This document shows positions 50,291 to 63,893 of a stretch of 64,000 bases of DNA, one piece after another. Position 1 is the first letter of the stretch. Every line of letters begins with the position of its first letter. The notes under the pieces are model-generated. The model was not told the DNA's origin, did no database searches, and was given only the letters and a program-made list of their open reading frames with translations. Source of the stretch: Diplosphaera chodatii (lineage: Eukaryota; Chlorophyta; Trebouxiophyceae; Prasiolales; Stichococcaceae); the NCBI GenBank assembly GCA_032358165.1, contig JAALGY010000034.1, positions 806,001 through 870,000 of the forward strand, in the 5' to 3' direction. The translations under genes were made by a program, and so were the position numbers.

Positions 50291-50518
50291 CATGAGATGT
50301 ACTATGTGGATGCAAGACATGTAAGACATCTGGCAGAGATCAGCCTTACGGTGCATGTCATAATGCGATCTCAAACTGCTGATGCTCCAGGCAGGATGTA
50401 TGCAACGTACTTCAAAACAATTTGGAGAGATACCCCAGCATCTGTCCCACAATGTGACTAAAGCATCTGTCACAGCTGTAACATAGTACGTAACACGCGA
50501 TGCACTGCATCCAACCTG

Positions 50519-53500
50519 CTACTTGCCCTTGTGGCTTTGTGCGAGGTATGAGCAGAGCCCAAGCTCCTCCCGGTCAACCCATTTGACTTCCGCTGCCAGC
50601 CGGCCAAGCAGCCGATCCTTCAGGGGCTGCACGCATAGTGTGCGGTGCAGGCTCAGCGCAAACACGGAGATTACTGGACACAATCCGAGCAGCATGCATG
50701 TACCTGGCATGCTGGCTGGCTGGGGCACATGACGAGAGCTCTGATGGACCACTCCGAGACTTGACAGGGTTGCACAGCACGTGTCATTCAGCATCACTAT
50801 TGTACCTGGGGCACTGCCTGACCAACGCCACCAGATGCGAAGAACTTCTGCACAGCACGTAGCTGCTCCGGAGTTGACGGCAGCGGCAGGTTCGCCAGTG
50901 TCCGCATCACTCTGCGCACCAAGGCAGACTCAGGTCTTCCTGCTGCATCGCTTTTGCTTTTCACAGCGGTGCAACATCAGCTTCTATGATGGCAGCAGTT
51001 GCCCCGGAAGATCTCAGGATGTGCTGATGACAGTCAAATGGCGCACCTCCAGCCATGCTCATAGGTGAGCGTTGACCACTCGTTGACCACGAAATCCCAG
51101 GCCACAGAGCCGCCAACATCGTTGGCCGCCACCAGATGCAGTGCCTGACAGTTGACAGCACAGCAAAGGTGCACCCTGAATCTTTGCTGTGGACCTCATC
51201 CAAACACAGGTATTGGATGGCTGTATATTGCGCACTTTTCTAGGGCAGACCTAGCTACCAGCCAGCATTGCCTCATCAAGGCATCGTGTGTCCACCCAAT
51301 GCCATACCTGCAGCGCGTCCATCTGCTCTGCCCTGTGGTACTTAAACCGCGACTTGATGCCAAACAGCATCTGCACCCACGACAGCAGTGGCTGTGACCA
51401 AGTGGAATCAAGCTTTCATACAACCAATCAAGCGTGTCCCCAGTAGGGCAGCACCGTCACTGCAACACTGTGCATAAGCAGTCATTGAGCTAGCAGCCGA
51501 GCAGCCTGTGGACGCACATGCAGCACTTGGTCCAGGTCGGTGGCGTTGCGCGCGGCCGGGACGGAGTACACATAGCGCAGGTTCTCCCGCTGGTCGTGGA
51601 TGAACAGCCAGTGGTGCTCCTCCACAAACAGTGTACGCTCCGCATCTGTGCACGCAATTACCATTCATCACTGTAGGTCCTGGCTGTGTGACACTGGCTT
51701 TGGGCAGGATGGCAGCAGCGCACTTGCAACATTCTAGGCACAGGGATGTGAGTCCAGGGCCGGTCGGATCAGGCACTCACCGCCTTGGCAGCCTGGCGGC
51801 TGTGCTGCTGCAACGATATAAGCTGCGCCTCGGATGTTGATTTCCACTCCACCGCTCAGGTGACCCTGCGGACAGCCACGAAACAGTCACACATATATCA
51901 CGCAGCCTGAATACTTAATACTAATCATAGGCGTGCCTGCAGGCAAGTGGCCAGCCGCACAGGATGTGCCGCCAATGCTCACCGCATGATGCTTCAGCGT
52001 GGAGTTGGCATACAGCCCGCACAGCATGTCTGCCATCAGCGTGTCGCCAGCCAGCGCAGAGGCCTGGAGGGTGTTGCCCTGTCAGAAAAAGACACAGGGG
52101 GTCAGGAACCACTTGATTGACTGCATGCCCTAGTTCTCAGTTACCCTCCAGTCTCGCAGCTTGCGACATCAGGGTAGCAGACACCGGCTCATGCGCACCT
52201 TGACGAGGTTCATCATGAACTCGTCCTGCGGACCGCGGCCAGGCTCAGCCGTGTAGCCCAGCGCGGCGTCTGCCGGCGTGGAAAGCAGCTTCACCTGCGG
52301 AGTCAGCATGTGTGTGCTTGCTACCAGAAAGCGTATTGCAAGCCCAAGGCGGTAGTTCAGGCATGGGACTGCAGCCGCACTGCTGCCACGTTCACATCAG
52401 ATGTCGTGGCGTCAAACCTGGAAGGCGTTGAGCGATTTCATGCAGGTGTCGTTGTCGCGCAGCCGCAGCCGCAGCATCTGCAGCCCATTTATGACCGGCA
52501 GCAGCACCAGGTACTGCCCGAAGCCTGCAGCGACACATTGGCAACGGTGACGCACTCATCATGCAAACGGTCAGGGTGGGGAGAAGATGCTGAACACCTG
52601 ATAGTGCCAGCCAGAGCAGAGATGGCGCTGCCAACCTGTGAGGACAGCTGGCGAGTTGGCTGCAGCCTCGGCCAGCTGCAGCGCCGCCTCCCAGCGGTGG
52701 GCACCCGCAGACAGTGCCGCCGCAAAAGCATCATCCAGCAGCGCATTCGCCGACAGGAGCCTGCTCCAGAGGGTTAATGGCTGACGGCAGGTACTGACAA
52801 AGTGCTGATCTTGCATGAGGATGTACATGTATCAGATTTGGTTTTACGAAGCTGTGGGACACAGGCGACTGGCAACGCCTTTGATGTTTCAGGCAATTGC
52901 CTCTCCAGGGCTGCATCTGTGATGCCGCCGTCTGATTTGAAGTCGACGGTAAGATGGCGCAGTGTATCCACCAATGCAGCCAGCTGAGCGTCATCATAGC
53001 GAGCCCGGAACAAACCCACACCGCCACGCTTGATCAGCCAGCTGCAGGATGAGTCATTCCAAAGCGTCACCAATGCATAAGCCATCGAACGCCATCTGTG
53101 CAACCTAGCGACCTCAGCAGGGCTTCTGGGGTGTGTTGTTGTTTGTGGCAATTGCCCCTGGCAACGGGCAGCTCCTCACCTGTGTTCGGACAGCAGCTTC
53201 TCCTGGTCCTTCGGCAGCTCAATCGCATGTGCCGGCTCCGCAAACTCTACATACTGCACCGGCTGATTCCGCACCTACCCGGACGAGCACACCCAACGCA
53301 CATGAGCACTGCCAAGGTCGCGCAGACGTGAACGTGTGGTCCAATGGACACTCTTGATCACCCAGCAGAAGGCTCAGCCCGCATGATTACAACCTACAGA
53401 TGCACATTCACCCATAGCACCTTGGATGCGGAGTTGAACTCGCCAACGGCAAGCGGCGTCCACCAGTGGGGCGGCCCAGGACGGGGCGGGTGCGCTCCCG

Positions 53501-56500
53501 GCGGCTTGGGCCACGCCTCAAAGCGTCGCTGCCCAAGACCCACAGTGGTCTTCTTGTTGCGGTCCTGCTCTGCAAACACCTGCAAAGCCAAGCGTGCAAC
53601 ATGCTGCAGGCCGCAAGGTGTCAGCCAAGTGTTTGTTCTGCTCTGCTGGCATTAACAAACCGTAGAGTAACCGAGGGCCAAAGCAACTTGGCCACATGGG
53701 GTCTGTGACGGTTGAAGTGCAAGTGCATGCTCAGTACATCTCACCTCGGGGTAGTTGCCAGACTGGAAGTATGGCTCCATGAGCTTGACTGCTTCCTCGA
53801 TGTCAGCATTTGACGGCGTGCTGTCTTGCCCCTGCTGCCGGGTCTGCACGCAGTGCGGCAGGCACAGCGGCGCCGGCATTTGCTTCTGCAAATCTGTATA
53901 CATCGGCTCAGCTCTGCACTTGATAACTACCACATTGATGCACCTTTGCCATAGTCGCAAGTCCCATGTGACGCAAACAATGCAAACGTTGATCTTTGAT
54001 GTATACTGCCAGCAGCATCCACTGCCTTACCTGGACACCACGGGTGAGCAGCGCCTCAACAATTGCGCGCACAGCATCCGGCATAGTGCCGTTGCCCAGC
54101 GCGTGCCGCTGCAGGTACAGCTGGATCCCGGCCTGTGAACAACGAAGGAGGTTTCACACGGACATCAACATGAGAATTCAGCCTGTAGCTTGTCAAGCAT
54201 ACAACGGTCAAGTTGGGCACGCTGATGCACACTCTCATGCAGCGGTTCGACAGTCAAGACTGTACAATGCGGCCCGGCAGGCTGGATGCAGACCTGGAAA
54301 CCGCCAGGGGTGATGCCCTCGCCATAGTGCTGGATCATGGCAAAAAACGCGGCACCGACTGCAGTGCCAAGCTCTGGCGGCGGAGAGATGCCGATGTCCG
54401 GCACAAGGGGCGCTGCCAGTGGGTCGGCATCCAGCTGCAGTGCCTGCGTCTGGGGCCCCGCATGTGGCGACAGTGCCTGGCCTGCATGTCAACCCACAGA
54501 TTGCTTGTTAGCCATCATTGCGTGCTTTCACCGCTTGGTGCTTTGTCATGGTTTGCCTGCTGGCAATCCATCAGTGCAGCAAGACACCACTGTTGCACAG
54601 GTGCAGGCTCTGCTGTGGCCTACCCATAGGAGTGGTGGCCAGCTGGAATAGCGCCCGCCCATTCAGCTCAGGCATTGCGTCCTCCATGCAGCTGTATGCC
54701 AGCAGCCCAGCCAGGCCATCCGCGACGCCCAGCTGCGCCCAGGTGGCGGGCGACACGTAGCCGCCAAACCACTGCAGCGCCAGGTGGTGGCACACCACAT
54801 TCGCCGCCAGGACCAGGTCGTATGCGCCCTCCGACTCCTGCCAGCACAGGCACCTGCCTGTGGTTGACTGCCGCATTCCAGCCATGCATGGTGTGTGGCG
54901 CCATGTTCCGTTGACATCAATGCACCTTGTTGTACAGCAGCCGGCGCTCGTCGAACAGGGCCAGGCCCCAGTGCGGCTCCGCGTGCGTGCGACCGGGGAT
55001 GGCCACCATGTCCAGCTTCGGCAGCGGCAGCTTCACGCCCGTGTACTTGGCATAAAACTCGTACGCCTTGGTGGCAACCTGAACATCAGCGGCAGGCATG
55101 TGAGGACGGCTGAATGCCGGCCACGCGCCTCCAGTGCCTGCTGACTGTTGTTGTGATACACTTTGACTGTTGGACTAGGGCACATCAAGCACAACATGTT
55201 CGAGTATGTGTATCGGGCTTGATGCCCTTAGCTGTGCTGATTGTGTGCCACATAACGCCAGATGTCAGGAGCACGCCGGGGGTACAGACTCACGTCCAGC
55301 GCGACATCCACTTCCCCGACTTCCTCCAGCGACGGCGGTGCCCAAACGCCCACCTCCATGCCGCTTTTGGTCTTCTTGACCTTGCCTTTGAGGCGCCCAG
55401 AGCACAGGGCCAGCAGGTGCGTCGGCATTGGTGGTGTTGGCTGGAATGTCACCTGCATCGCCCCAGAAAACATGGCTCAGTACACACGCAGACACACCAT
55501 CAATGTGGTACACTGCCTGTAATTCTATGTAGATACGATGAACGATGTCACGATGACTCTGGATCAGATCCTTTCAGAGTAACATACCAGCTTGAGGCCC
55601 TTGTTAGTATTTGCTGACTGCAGCTGCGGCATTGAGGACAGAGCAGACATCGGAGGCGGGACCTGTGACACCATGCTGACTCTCGTGAACGCTTGACACA
55701 CCATTGACCAACTTCAGGTCTGCTTCAGAACAGTTCACAGCACAGTAGGAAGCTGCAGCAACGAGCCTGCAAGGACAGGACAGCAGGCGTGATGCACCTC
55801 GACCGCAAGGTTGAACTCTGCCCGGTAAGCTGGCTCGTCCAGGCATGGCAGCACTTGCCGGGCATACGACTCCTGCACCGAGGTAAGCCAGTTCGCTGGT
55901 GTGTTGCAATGCTGTGAATGGCGTACACCCGCAAACCACGCGGTTGCAAGATTGACAACACAGCACGTTGACACAGGAGGTTCACCTTGAACTGTGTGGA
56001 TATGAGGTGGGAGTGCTCCTTCCCATATCTGAAGGTGGCACTACGGTACAGGCCATTTTGGTGTGTTCCAAGGCCACCTGGGGCGGGTTGCCGTTCATGA
56101 GGACTAGGATGACAATCCAAGCAGCACACCAGCTTGCACTGGCAGGTGCAGCATAGCATGTAGCTCGCCAACGAAGCAGATGACTCTGGAGAGCAGATCG
56201 GGTTGCAAAGCCACCTGACCTGTATAAGCTGTGTGCAAAACGACAAAATCGTCAGCTGCCACCTGCCCGTCTACATCCACGATCACCATGCCGTGCATAC
56301 CCGGCACCCACGCCTCAGTCGGCCGCCTGCAGGTGGCGGGCAGTGAACTGCCAGCTCGTCACACCCGCAGAAAACAGGAACAGGTGTAACTGCAGCAGCA
56401 TGCATGACAGGCATAGACAAGCTGCTGCAAACCGTCCCCTTGCCCACTTGGCAGGTTTGATGACATCGCTGCAGGGGGTCTTGGGGCAGCCATCTTCGCC

Positions 56501-57703
56501 ACCGCACAGGCACTTCTGCTTCTTGTCATTGACGGTCACATGCACCTGCGCATGCAGGACACTCCTAAGCTTTGCTGCAAAGCAAGCAGACCACACAGTC
56601 ACCTATCACGACAGCTGCAAAATCATGGCCATGCTTGCTGCGCCTTGTGCACACTAATTTACATCCAGCAGCCACGTCCAGTCTGTGCGCAGCTACGCTC
56701 ACCTCTGTGAAGTTTAAGCCCTGCGCATGCATGATGAGGCACTGGGTGCTGCGCAGCATCCGCAGCCGGACCGAGGACTCTGCCTCAAAGGTGCTTGGCA
56801 CAGTGCGGCCACGCTGGCTCAGGTAGTGCGACCACGACAGGTGGATCGTGGTGTTGTACTGCTCCGCCCGCATCAGCTCCGGTGGCAGCAGCAGGCCTGC
56901 AGATTCACAAATGGGCACATCACAGTCAGACCTTCATGGAGTTGAAGCAGGAGAGCACTCACATGATCTGCTCGACCATTCCAGTACCATTTGCCAGGTG
57001 AGCAGGGTCCCCAACGAACGTTAGGGTTCGACGAGCTCTCCTTCCGGGCATCAGCAACAGCCTCACCGGCATAGCTGCAAGCTGAGCGTGGTGATGAGGT
57101 CAGAGCGCCATGGCCTGGAAACTCCAGCTTCACGGTCAGCATGCTGATGATCAGCAGCGTGGCAGCGACACCTCCAACCACGCCCCATGCCCGCTTTGGA
57201 TGCTGCTTCACGCTGTCCCTGCGGGCGGGCAGGTCACCTCACAGACTGCCTGCGTTTGCTGCATATGACCTCTCTGCACCAGCACTTCCCGCTGGGTGCT
57301 GTTGCCGATGTCCATGCGCACCATCCGCTCTCAAAGACGCCAGGCTTCAGGCCAACGGGCGGGCCACCCTCCAGAGTGTCGCTTTCGGTGCGGCCACGGT
57401 ATGGTTGAGCGCCGCCATGGGCGCCGTTTGCTGCGCCCTTCGCCGTGTGACTTGCACCATTGGGCTGCGAGTGCTGCGGCGCAGACGATCCGTTCTCCGC
57501 ATCTGGCACCAGCTCCACCTCCACATCGTCCCTGATCAAGTTTGAAAGAAGTCAACCACAGCGTTGTTGGTAGCTCTGGCATGCATGGTGCCGCTTCACT
57601 GGCATGTATTGACATACCCCCAGCATGACATGGTGTTAACAGCAGTGGCCCCTCCACGTACTCACCCGTCCCATTGCGTGTAGTTGCTGCGAAAGACCTG
57701 CAT
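50519..57703 (-). CDS. M1-family aminopeptidase homologue, type II membrane protein, catalytically dead
   Basis: Twenty-eight exons join in phase to 1134 residues, from ATG at 57703 to TAG at 50519; the first exons are 57703-57666, 57531-57322, 57218-57067 and 56896-56703. A cytosolic acidic N-terminus precedes one membrane segment (VVGGVAATLLIISMLTV, about 57175). The M1 layout then follows: the N-terminal beta domain (ARQVLPCLDEPAYRAEF, about 55850), PLPKLDMVAIP (about 55010), the catalytic domain, and an ERAP-like helical end (VAANDVGGSVAWDFVV, about 51120). Where the family has GAMEN this protein has HAEPH; where it has HExxH it has HHLAL (54775-54789), and the third zinc ligand Glu is Asp (54718-54720). 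All other landmarks align without gaps, so the fold is probably kept while hydrolysis is lost. A binding or scaffold role is an inference. One intron uses a GC donor (52900-52899). Confidence 0.93.
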
Positions 57704-59346
57704 TGAGCTGCGCGTCACTACTGGAGGGCAGTGGTGGCCACCAGCCCGCTACCACTTGTCCAGCGCATCCAGAAACAGCACCTAGCCACCTGTAGGTCTG
57801 CAGGTGTCTGATTTCGATGTTGCTGTTCCTGCCCGGCCCAGCAGATTCAAAGCAGCGAAAGATTTCACTCGAATAAATGCTTCAAGTTCGAGGATCTGCC
57901 GAATAGCGGACGTTCAAGGCGTCATCCAGTGATGATAATCTACGCAATGTGTCAGTTGTCGGTGTTCACAGTGCAAAAGTACGACGCAAAGCGTCTCGAT
58001 TAGGAGGCAGCCAGCGTGAATAAAGCGATGACTATCCCGATTCCCAGCTGGTGGACTTGAGAAGTCCAGGCCCCATGTATCATCAAGCCACTGGGTCTCA
58101 GGTTGCCATCCCTCGGCAGGTCTCCCTGCCTACAGGTTGAAGACACAAACACAAGCAACATCAGTGTGGTGCACTGCGTTTTCGCTTCACAGATCTGGGC
58201 GACTCTTTTCCCCTGTCGAATGGCAGCCCATCATCTTGGGCAGGGGACACAGGAGTGCCCATACACGAGGTGACATACGATGCAAACGCTCAAGCGATAC
58301 AATCGCAGCGACACAACGAGTGCGGACCGATTGACAGTCAGCGCAAGAGCAGCAGCAGCCACTAGCACGTTTCCGCGCGCGTAATGACCGCGACACTCGA
58401 CAACACACCTCACGTGCTCACGACCTCATCAGCCATGCAGCCGTGGTTCCAACCAACTCTAAACCCTGAAAGCACTTCACCGTTTTCGCGATGTGCTCCG
58501 CAATGTTGTGCACCCTAGCTGCCTAGCACGTCGAAGAGCTTACCGCACAAGAGTCACATCATACATGGCGTCTCTGCGATGAAGTGACAACCATTTGCCT
58601 GTGTGCAGGCGGCCAAGTTTTGCTGTTTGTGTTCAGAAACTTAGGTGAAAGTGACAATGAGCTTATTCCCATTCGAGGGCAATGCTGCGCAAAAAGTAGG
58701 TCGTTTGTGCTCACACTTGACAGACTGCTTTCGGTGCACAGCCCCGGGACCGTATGTCAGATCGCAGATAATGATGCATGGGTGAGTACCATGCGCACCT
58801 TGTCAATGCAATTGTGCTTGGGTCTATATATCACAACGTCACACATGATGTTGCTATGAGTGATGCCAACGTGCAGCACAAGGGTTCTGACGCTGTTTAT
58901 CATCGAGGCCAGCTGACAGTTGCCATTGCGCCGCCACCATGCAGGGCGTGAGGTCCGGCAGCCCATCAACAGCGGGGATCGACTGCCTACCTCAGAGGCA
59001 GCCGTGCTGGCAGCGGATATCCAGCAATAGGCAGCTCCAAGGAGCTTTCGAGCGTGATTGCCGTTACAGCACATCAATACCGCAGCCATCTGCTGCAGCA
59101 GGCCGCTGCTGCACACTCTGCTCAGGTGCCGAAAGCAGCACGCACGCCCTCACAGCTGGTCAGCCAGCCCGCCGTCCCATAGGCCGCAGCCGAAGCCGTG
59201 TGGATCGGTCAACGCATCAAGTTTGGATGCTGAGGCTCCTCCTCCAGGCCCCCTGCAAGTGTCCCCGCGCCACATGCAGCACCCGATAGGCACTCTGCAC
59301 ACTTGGTGACGAACTTCGGTGGCGGTCCTCATCGCTAAGGCGCAGC
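57704..59346. other. Intergenic region between divergent genes
   Basis: About 1.6 kb between the 5' ends of the M1-like gene (minus) and the coiled-coil gene (plus). Only short ORFs on both strands; no exon, repeat or RNA gene recognised. It should contain both promoters. Confidence 0.55.
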
Positions 59347-62300
59347 ATGGCGGTCGCCAAGCGCGTGGCCGAGCTGGAGACGCAGCTGGCCAAGACGCGA
59401 GCTGAGCGTGACGAGTTGCTGCGCGACGTCGAGACCCTGTGCATGCAGGTGTGGGCGCCGCAGCCTTTGCATCTGCAATGTGCTGCCAATGCGTGCAGCA
59501 GGATGTCGCCTTGCAGCAAACGTGCTTGCGCAATGCTTCCAAGGCCTTAAGATAAAGCAAATGGCGCACTTTACTGCAGGGTGATCCTGGCACAGTCTTC
59601 GACAAGTCCAGCCTTCTGGCCGAGCGTGTTGCGGAGGTCAATGGGTGAGCCAACAGGGCTTGCTCATGTGCAACCATCTGTGTTGCCCGTGCCGCTGCCT
59701 GCTGTGCAACATCGGTGCGCTGGCATGCTGACGAGCTGTGTGCTCCATGCGCGCAGACAGCTGGCGGAGGCACGCAGGAAGCTGGAAGAAGCAGCAGCAG
59801 AGCGAGCGGATCTGCGCACAGACCTGGCAGCGGTATGGCGCAGTGCCCTGTTGGATATCATGCACGCAATCTAAAATTGGTCACCCTTTTGCCGTGGCAG
59901 CCGCATAGCCACAGCGCCAGACCGTGCATGGTGTGGAGTTCGATACAAAAAAGGTCTAAGACAGCATGCTGCGTGCAGGTGCGGGACAGCAAGCTGGTGG
60001 CGGATCGGGAGGCGCGCGCGGCGCGGAGCCGGACAGCCACTCTGGAGCAGGAGCTGTCGTTCTACCAGGCACAATCAGCGTCTGCCATGGTGCGTGCTGG
60101 ACTCTGTTGTCAGGTGCACTTCTCCTGAAGAGCCTGCCAAGCCCCAGATCATTGCTGGCAGCAACCCATCGTGTGTTCTTGGATGTCTGCAAGATGTCAC
60201 GGCCTTCTGGCTTTGCCACTGCAGGCTGATAGGGACACCGCCGCATGGGAGGCAGAGCAGCTGCGTGTGCGCAATGGGGAGCTGGACGCGCAGCTGGCGG
60301 CGGCGCAGGCGCAGGCAGATGAGCAGCGGGCAGCAAAGGACGACGCACAGGCTGCGCTGGCGCGTGCGCGCTCACGCATTGAGGACCTCACTGAAGAGGT
60401 GATGGCTGCTGCTGTCAGCACACGGAAATCCAGGGTTGTGCAGCAGCGGTGGAACAAAGGTGGCACCGGCGCAACTTTGCCTGCGTGTGAATTACAGCGA
60501 CAAGGGACTGCAACACCTGACGGCTGACACGAACCAACAGACGTGAAAATCAATTGCAGTTGATGACGAGTAGCCGATGGCACTGAACAAATTGATGCTC
60601 ACGCAATGATCAGCCAGCTGTTTTGAGCTTCCAAGCTCATCATGTCGTTTGGGTGTTATGGGTATCAGCCATCAGTTCAGTGCCAGACTCAGTGCACCAT
60701 TGTTGCGTCCATACTGTCGATGCTTTGCACCTTTGTGAGGCGTGTAGGTCAAGGGTCTGGACGTCATACCTGGGCTGCGGCGGGATCTACGAGAGTCACA
60801 GGACAGGGGCGCCCGGCTTGATGAGGAGAATGCCGCTCTGCAGGTGTGCTTGCTGTGCAGCCGACGTCACTGTCTGAGCAGTCATATCTCTCTGAGCAGG
60901 TGACCACTGGACATTCGTACATTGCGTCACAACACATGCCGGTCAGCTGGCCTACCGTAAAGCACTGGCTGCTGCAGGATTCCCTGCGCTCAACGCAGAA
61001 TCAGCTGTCAGAGGCCCGAGAGGCTTTCGAGGTTACGGCAGCAGACAACCACATCATGGCAGCCAAGCTTGCGGAGGTGTGGCACAGCCTGGGCGCATAG
61101 ACCTACATCTGTAGGGTGCTCTGACTACTCACCCATCTGTCAAGGCAGCAAAGGCAGAAGATCAGACAGCAGCCTTGCACTTGCAGGCGGGAGATCGGGA
61201 GGCAGAGCTGCAGTCAGAGGTCAGCGAGCTAAAGCGCAAGCTTGAAGCTGAGGAGGACAGAGCTCGAGACCTGTCGCACCGGCTGGACGCAGCTACAGAG
61301 CAGATCACCGAGCTAGAGCGAAAGGCAGACGTTCAGGTGTGCGTCAGCAATCTCAGTATGTTACCCTATGCTGGTCGCGGTGCCGTACCACAGCACTACA
61401 CCCTTTGACTGCATTGGATAAAGCGTCTCTGTGGGATGCCGGCAGTCCGTAGCATGCCATCGCCTCAGCTCAGCTGACGCCCAGGCTGCCGTATTTCGCA
61501 GACAGCGGCTGTGGCTGGGGCGCGTGACGCGCTGGAGGCCGCGACGCAGCAGAAGGTGGCCGCCCTCATGGGGCTGTCGGACGCCCAGGCAGCACAGGTG
61601 TGGCACCTCTGGCTGCGCACAAAGTTCCTGCACAACTCTGCATCGAAGCCTCAAAGCAGCAACAGCTTGCAGATCAGTCAGCACCCAGGAGGCCCCAGAA
61701 GTACTTGTGCATGTCGAGCAGGGCCGGGCAGAGGAGCGCCTGGAGGTAGCACGCAAGCGCGCCGAGTCACTCACGGCCCGCCTGGAGCAGGTACACAGCC
61801 ACCAGCTTGCTCCCCAGAAACATCGCATCATTGCAGTCACACATGGGTGCTAACATCGACACGCTGACAGCTGGTACATGTCCCCTGCAGCTGCAGCCGG
61901 GCGGGGCGGAGGGCTTGGCTACAGGCGCCTCGACTCCGGCAGCCCAGTCGCCACAGCGGCCCGGCTGGCGGGTGAGCTCCATGGCACAGCGGTTCTGGAC
62001 GTCACAGCTCGACTCCCCTTCAACTTTGCATCAGATTCCGCAGAGTGACGGACCCTCGCCGCCATTGAGTGACCTCGATTGAGAACCCACTTCTCAGCAG
62101 CAGGAGCTTTCGCCATTGCAGGGGTGGCTGGCAACGGCAAAGCCGATGGGAAGCAGCCCCAGTGCAAAGGGCGAGCTGGACGACGGCTCCTCTGCCTGGA
62201 GCGAAGGTGCCCTTTCCAGCCTGCTACTTCCGCGCACGCATGTGTATGTACCAGTGTTCAGCAGGCCTTGCGTTCGTGACTGGGGACCATACAGCATTAG

Positions 62301-63283
62301 AGGGTGGTGCGCCTGTGCAGGGGTGGTCAGCGACGTGCACGCCCTGCGCGGCCAGCTGGCGATGGCGAACGGGCGCCTTGCGGCGGTGGACTCCATGGCG
62401 GGGCGGGTGGCGGCGCTGCGCAGCTCCCTCGCCGCCATCACCGCCTCAGCCAACTGGGGTGGGGACTATGGCACTCGTCAGACGGCACTTGCATTGGCCC
62501 GACTGTGCTGGCTTTGCGGATAGCAGTGGGTGTGGGTCACAGTTGCAGCTATGGGCCAAGCCATGTCGTGACCAAACTGCAGAGGCGCCAGACAAGCACA
62601 CGCTGACGGAGCTGGACAAGCTGGCCGAGGAGGCGGCGACGCTGCGGGTGGGCCTGGTGCTGGGCCTAGGCAACGGTAAGCAGGCCGCCGGCGACTCCGA
62701 CGACGAGGTGTGGGCGGTGGGCCTTCCATGGGCACAGGGCCTCTTGCCGGCATGCTCGCCACTGTTGACGACAGCACCACAGCCTTGCGGTCGGGACATT
62801 CTTGTAAGAAGCGACACCAAGTCTGCCTGTTGCACTGAGCGAGCGTGGTGTGCAGCTGCACTTGAGAGCGCAAGTGCCATGCTGCAGGGGGACATGTTTA
62901 CAGCGCTGGCAGGGCGCACCAGCAGCGGCAAGCGCCGCGCACCAACGTCTTCCCTGGGCAAGGAGGTGCTCGACCTGCTGGAGGTAGGCGGGTTACCCAA
63001 TAAGGGTCACACACCATGAGGCATGCTGGGCTGGTAGCATAAGCATTGACGCATTGCTGCAGCCCTACATGCCGGCCTGATGATTGCATGGGGCAAGCGT
63101 CACCCGTTTGCATGCTCGCCGCTCATGCAACACATGATGTGTGCGCAGGTGGCAATTGCAGCGGTCCGGGCACGCACGGCACAGGGCCTCACCCTCAGCC
63201 TCAGCAGGTCCGGCAGCCTGGCGCCGACTCCCTCTGGCCTGCTGGCGCGTGCCGGCAGCCAAGCACCGGCTGTCAAGGGCTGA
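59347..63283 (+). CDS. Long coiled-coil protein
   Basis: Sixteen exons join in phase to 576 residues: 59347-59448, 59580-59644, 59757-59832, 59979-60089, 60225-60398, 60748-60843, 60978-61076, 61187-61336, 61502-61597, 61689-61790, 61891-61971, 62122-62206, 62321-62458, 62583-62675, 62856-62983 and 63149-63283 (TGA). Nearly the whole N-terminal two thirds is heptad-type, Ala/Glu/Arg-rich coiled coil (for example AKRVAELETQLAKTRAERDE, RQLAEARRKLEEAAAERADL). A Pro/Gly/Ser-rich linker around 61891-62200 separates a shorter helical part (HALRGQLAMANGRLAAVDSM). The basic, Ser-rich tail ends SLAPTPSGLLARAGSQAPAV. No motor, kinase or membrane segment is seen. It could be a cytoskeletal, basal-body or golgin-like protein, but family membership cannot be assigned. 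The start is the first ATG of the coiled coil; an upstream exon is not excluded. Confidence 0.8.
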
Positions 63284-63650
63284 CTCGTGGCGTCGGGAGC
63301 ATTTGTGGTGAGGCCTTAGGAGCGGTTGACGGGTCATGCTCATGGCACTTGAGCGCCTTCCCAGGAAGGGCTCCACAGCCCTCAGGAGGTGACATGGATG
63401 TGCAGTATGTGTGTTAGTCAGATGCTGGTGCAGCGTTGTACGAGATAAACTATATCCATGTGTATGGATGTCATCAGCGTTCCGTCAGACACGCACTGAT
63501 GATGCTTAGAAAGTCGGTGGCTTGCATTTTACAAAGGTAGGACATGCTATACCCTATGGCGAGGTGACCGCAGAGTTTAGACACTGACAGGACAAACCTG
63601 TGTCGAAACAAGATGCTCAGCAGAAGCTATCTACCACTCGGCTAAGAAAC

Positions 63651-63893
63651 CTAACAAGCATTGGCTATTACAAGACCATGCTCCAGACCCCGAGCTGTTG
63701 ACTCATATACTACACTCAGACTTCTGAACGGGCCGCTCAGCACCAGGGACGCCATCCCCACCATGTCCGACCCTGCATATTCCCGCAGCGTGCCAACTGC
63801 ATCAGCCAGACGAGGTACGCAGAGCAGGCGTATGCGCAGTTCAACCTCTGCTGCAAATTTTAAACTCCACCATCCCACGAAGGTCCATCTCAT
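63651..63893 (-). CDS. Possible minus-strand terminal exon at window end
   Basis: The minus frame reads ADAVGTLREYAGSDMVGMAS, then VLSGPFRSLSVVYESTARGL and a stop at 63651. Composition looks coding, and the reading could start at an acceptor near 63880 or 63815. Further exons would lie outside the window. The plus strand is also open here for 104 codons. Confidence 0.28.
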   Translation of the reverse strand: MRWTFVGWWSLKFAAEVELRIRLLCVPRLADAVGTLREYAGSDMVGMASLVLSGPFRSLSVVYESTARGLEHGLVIANAC

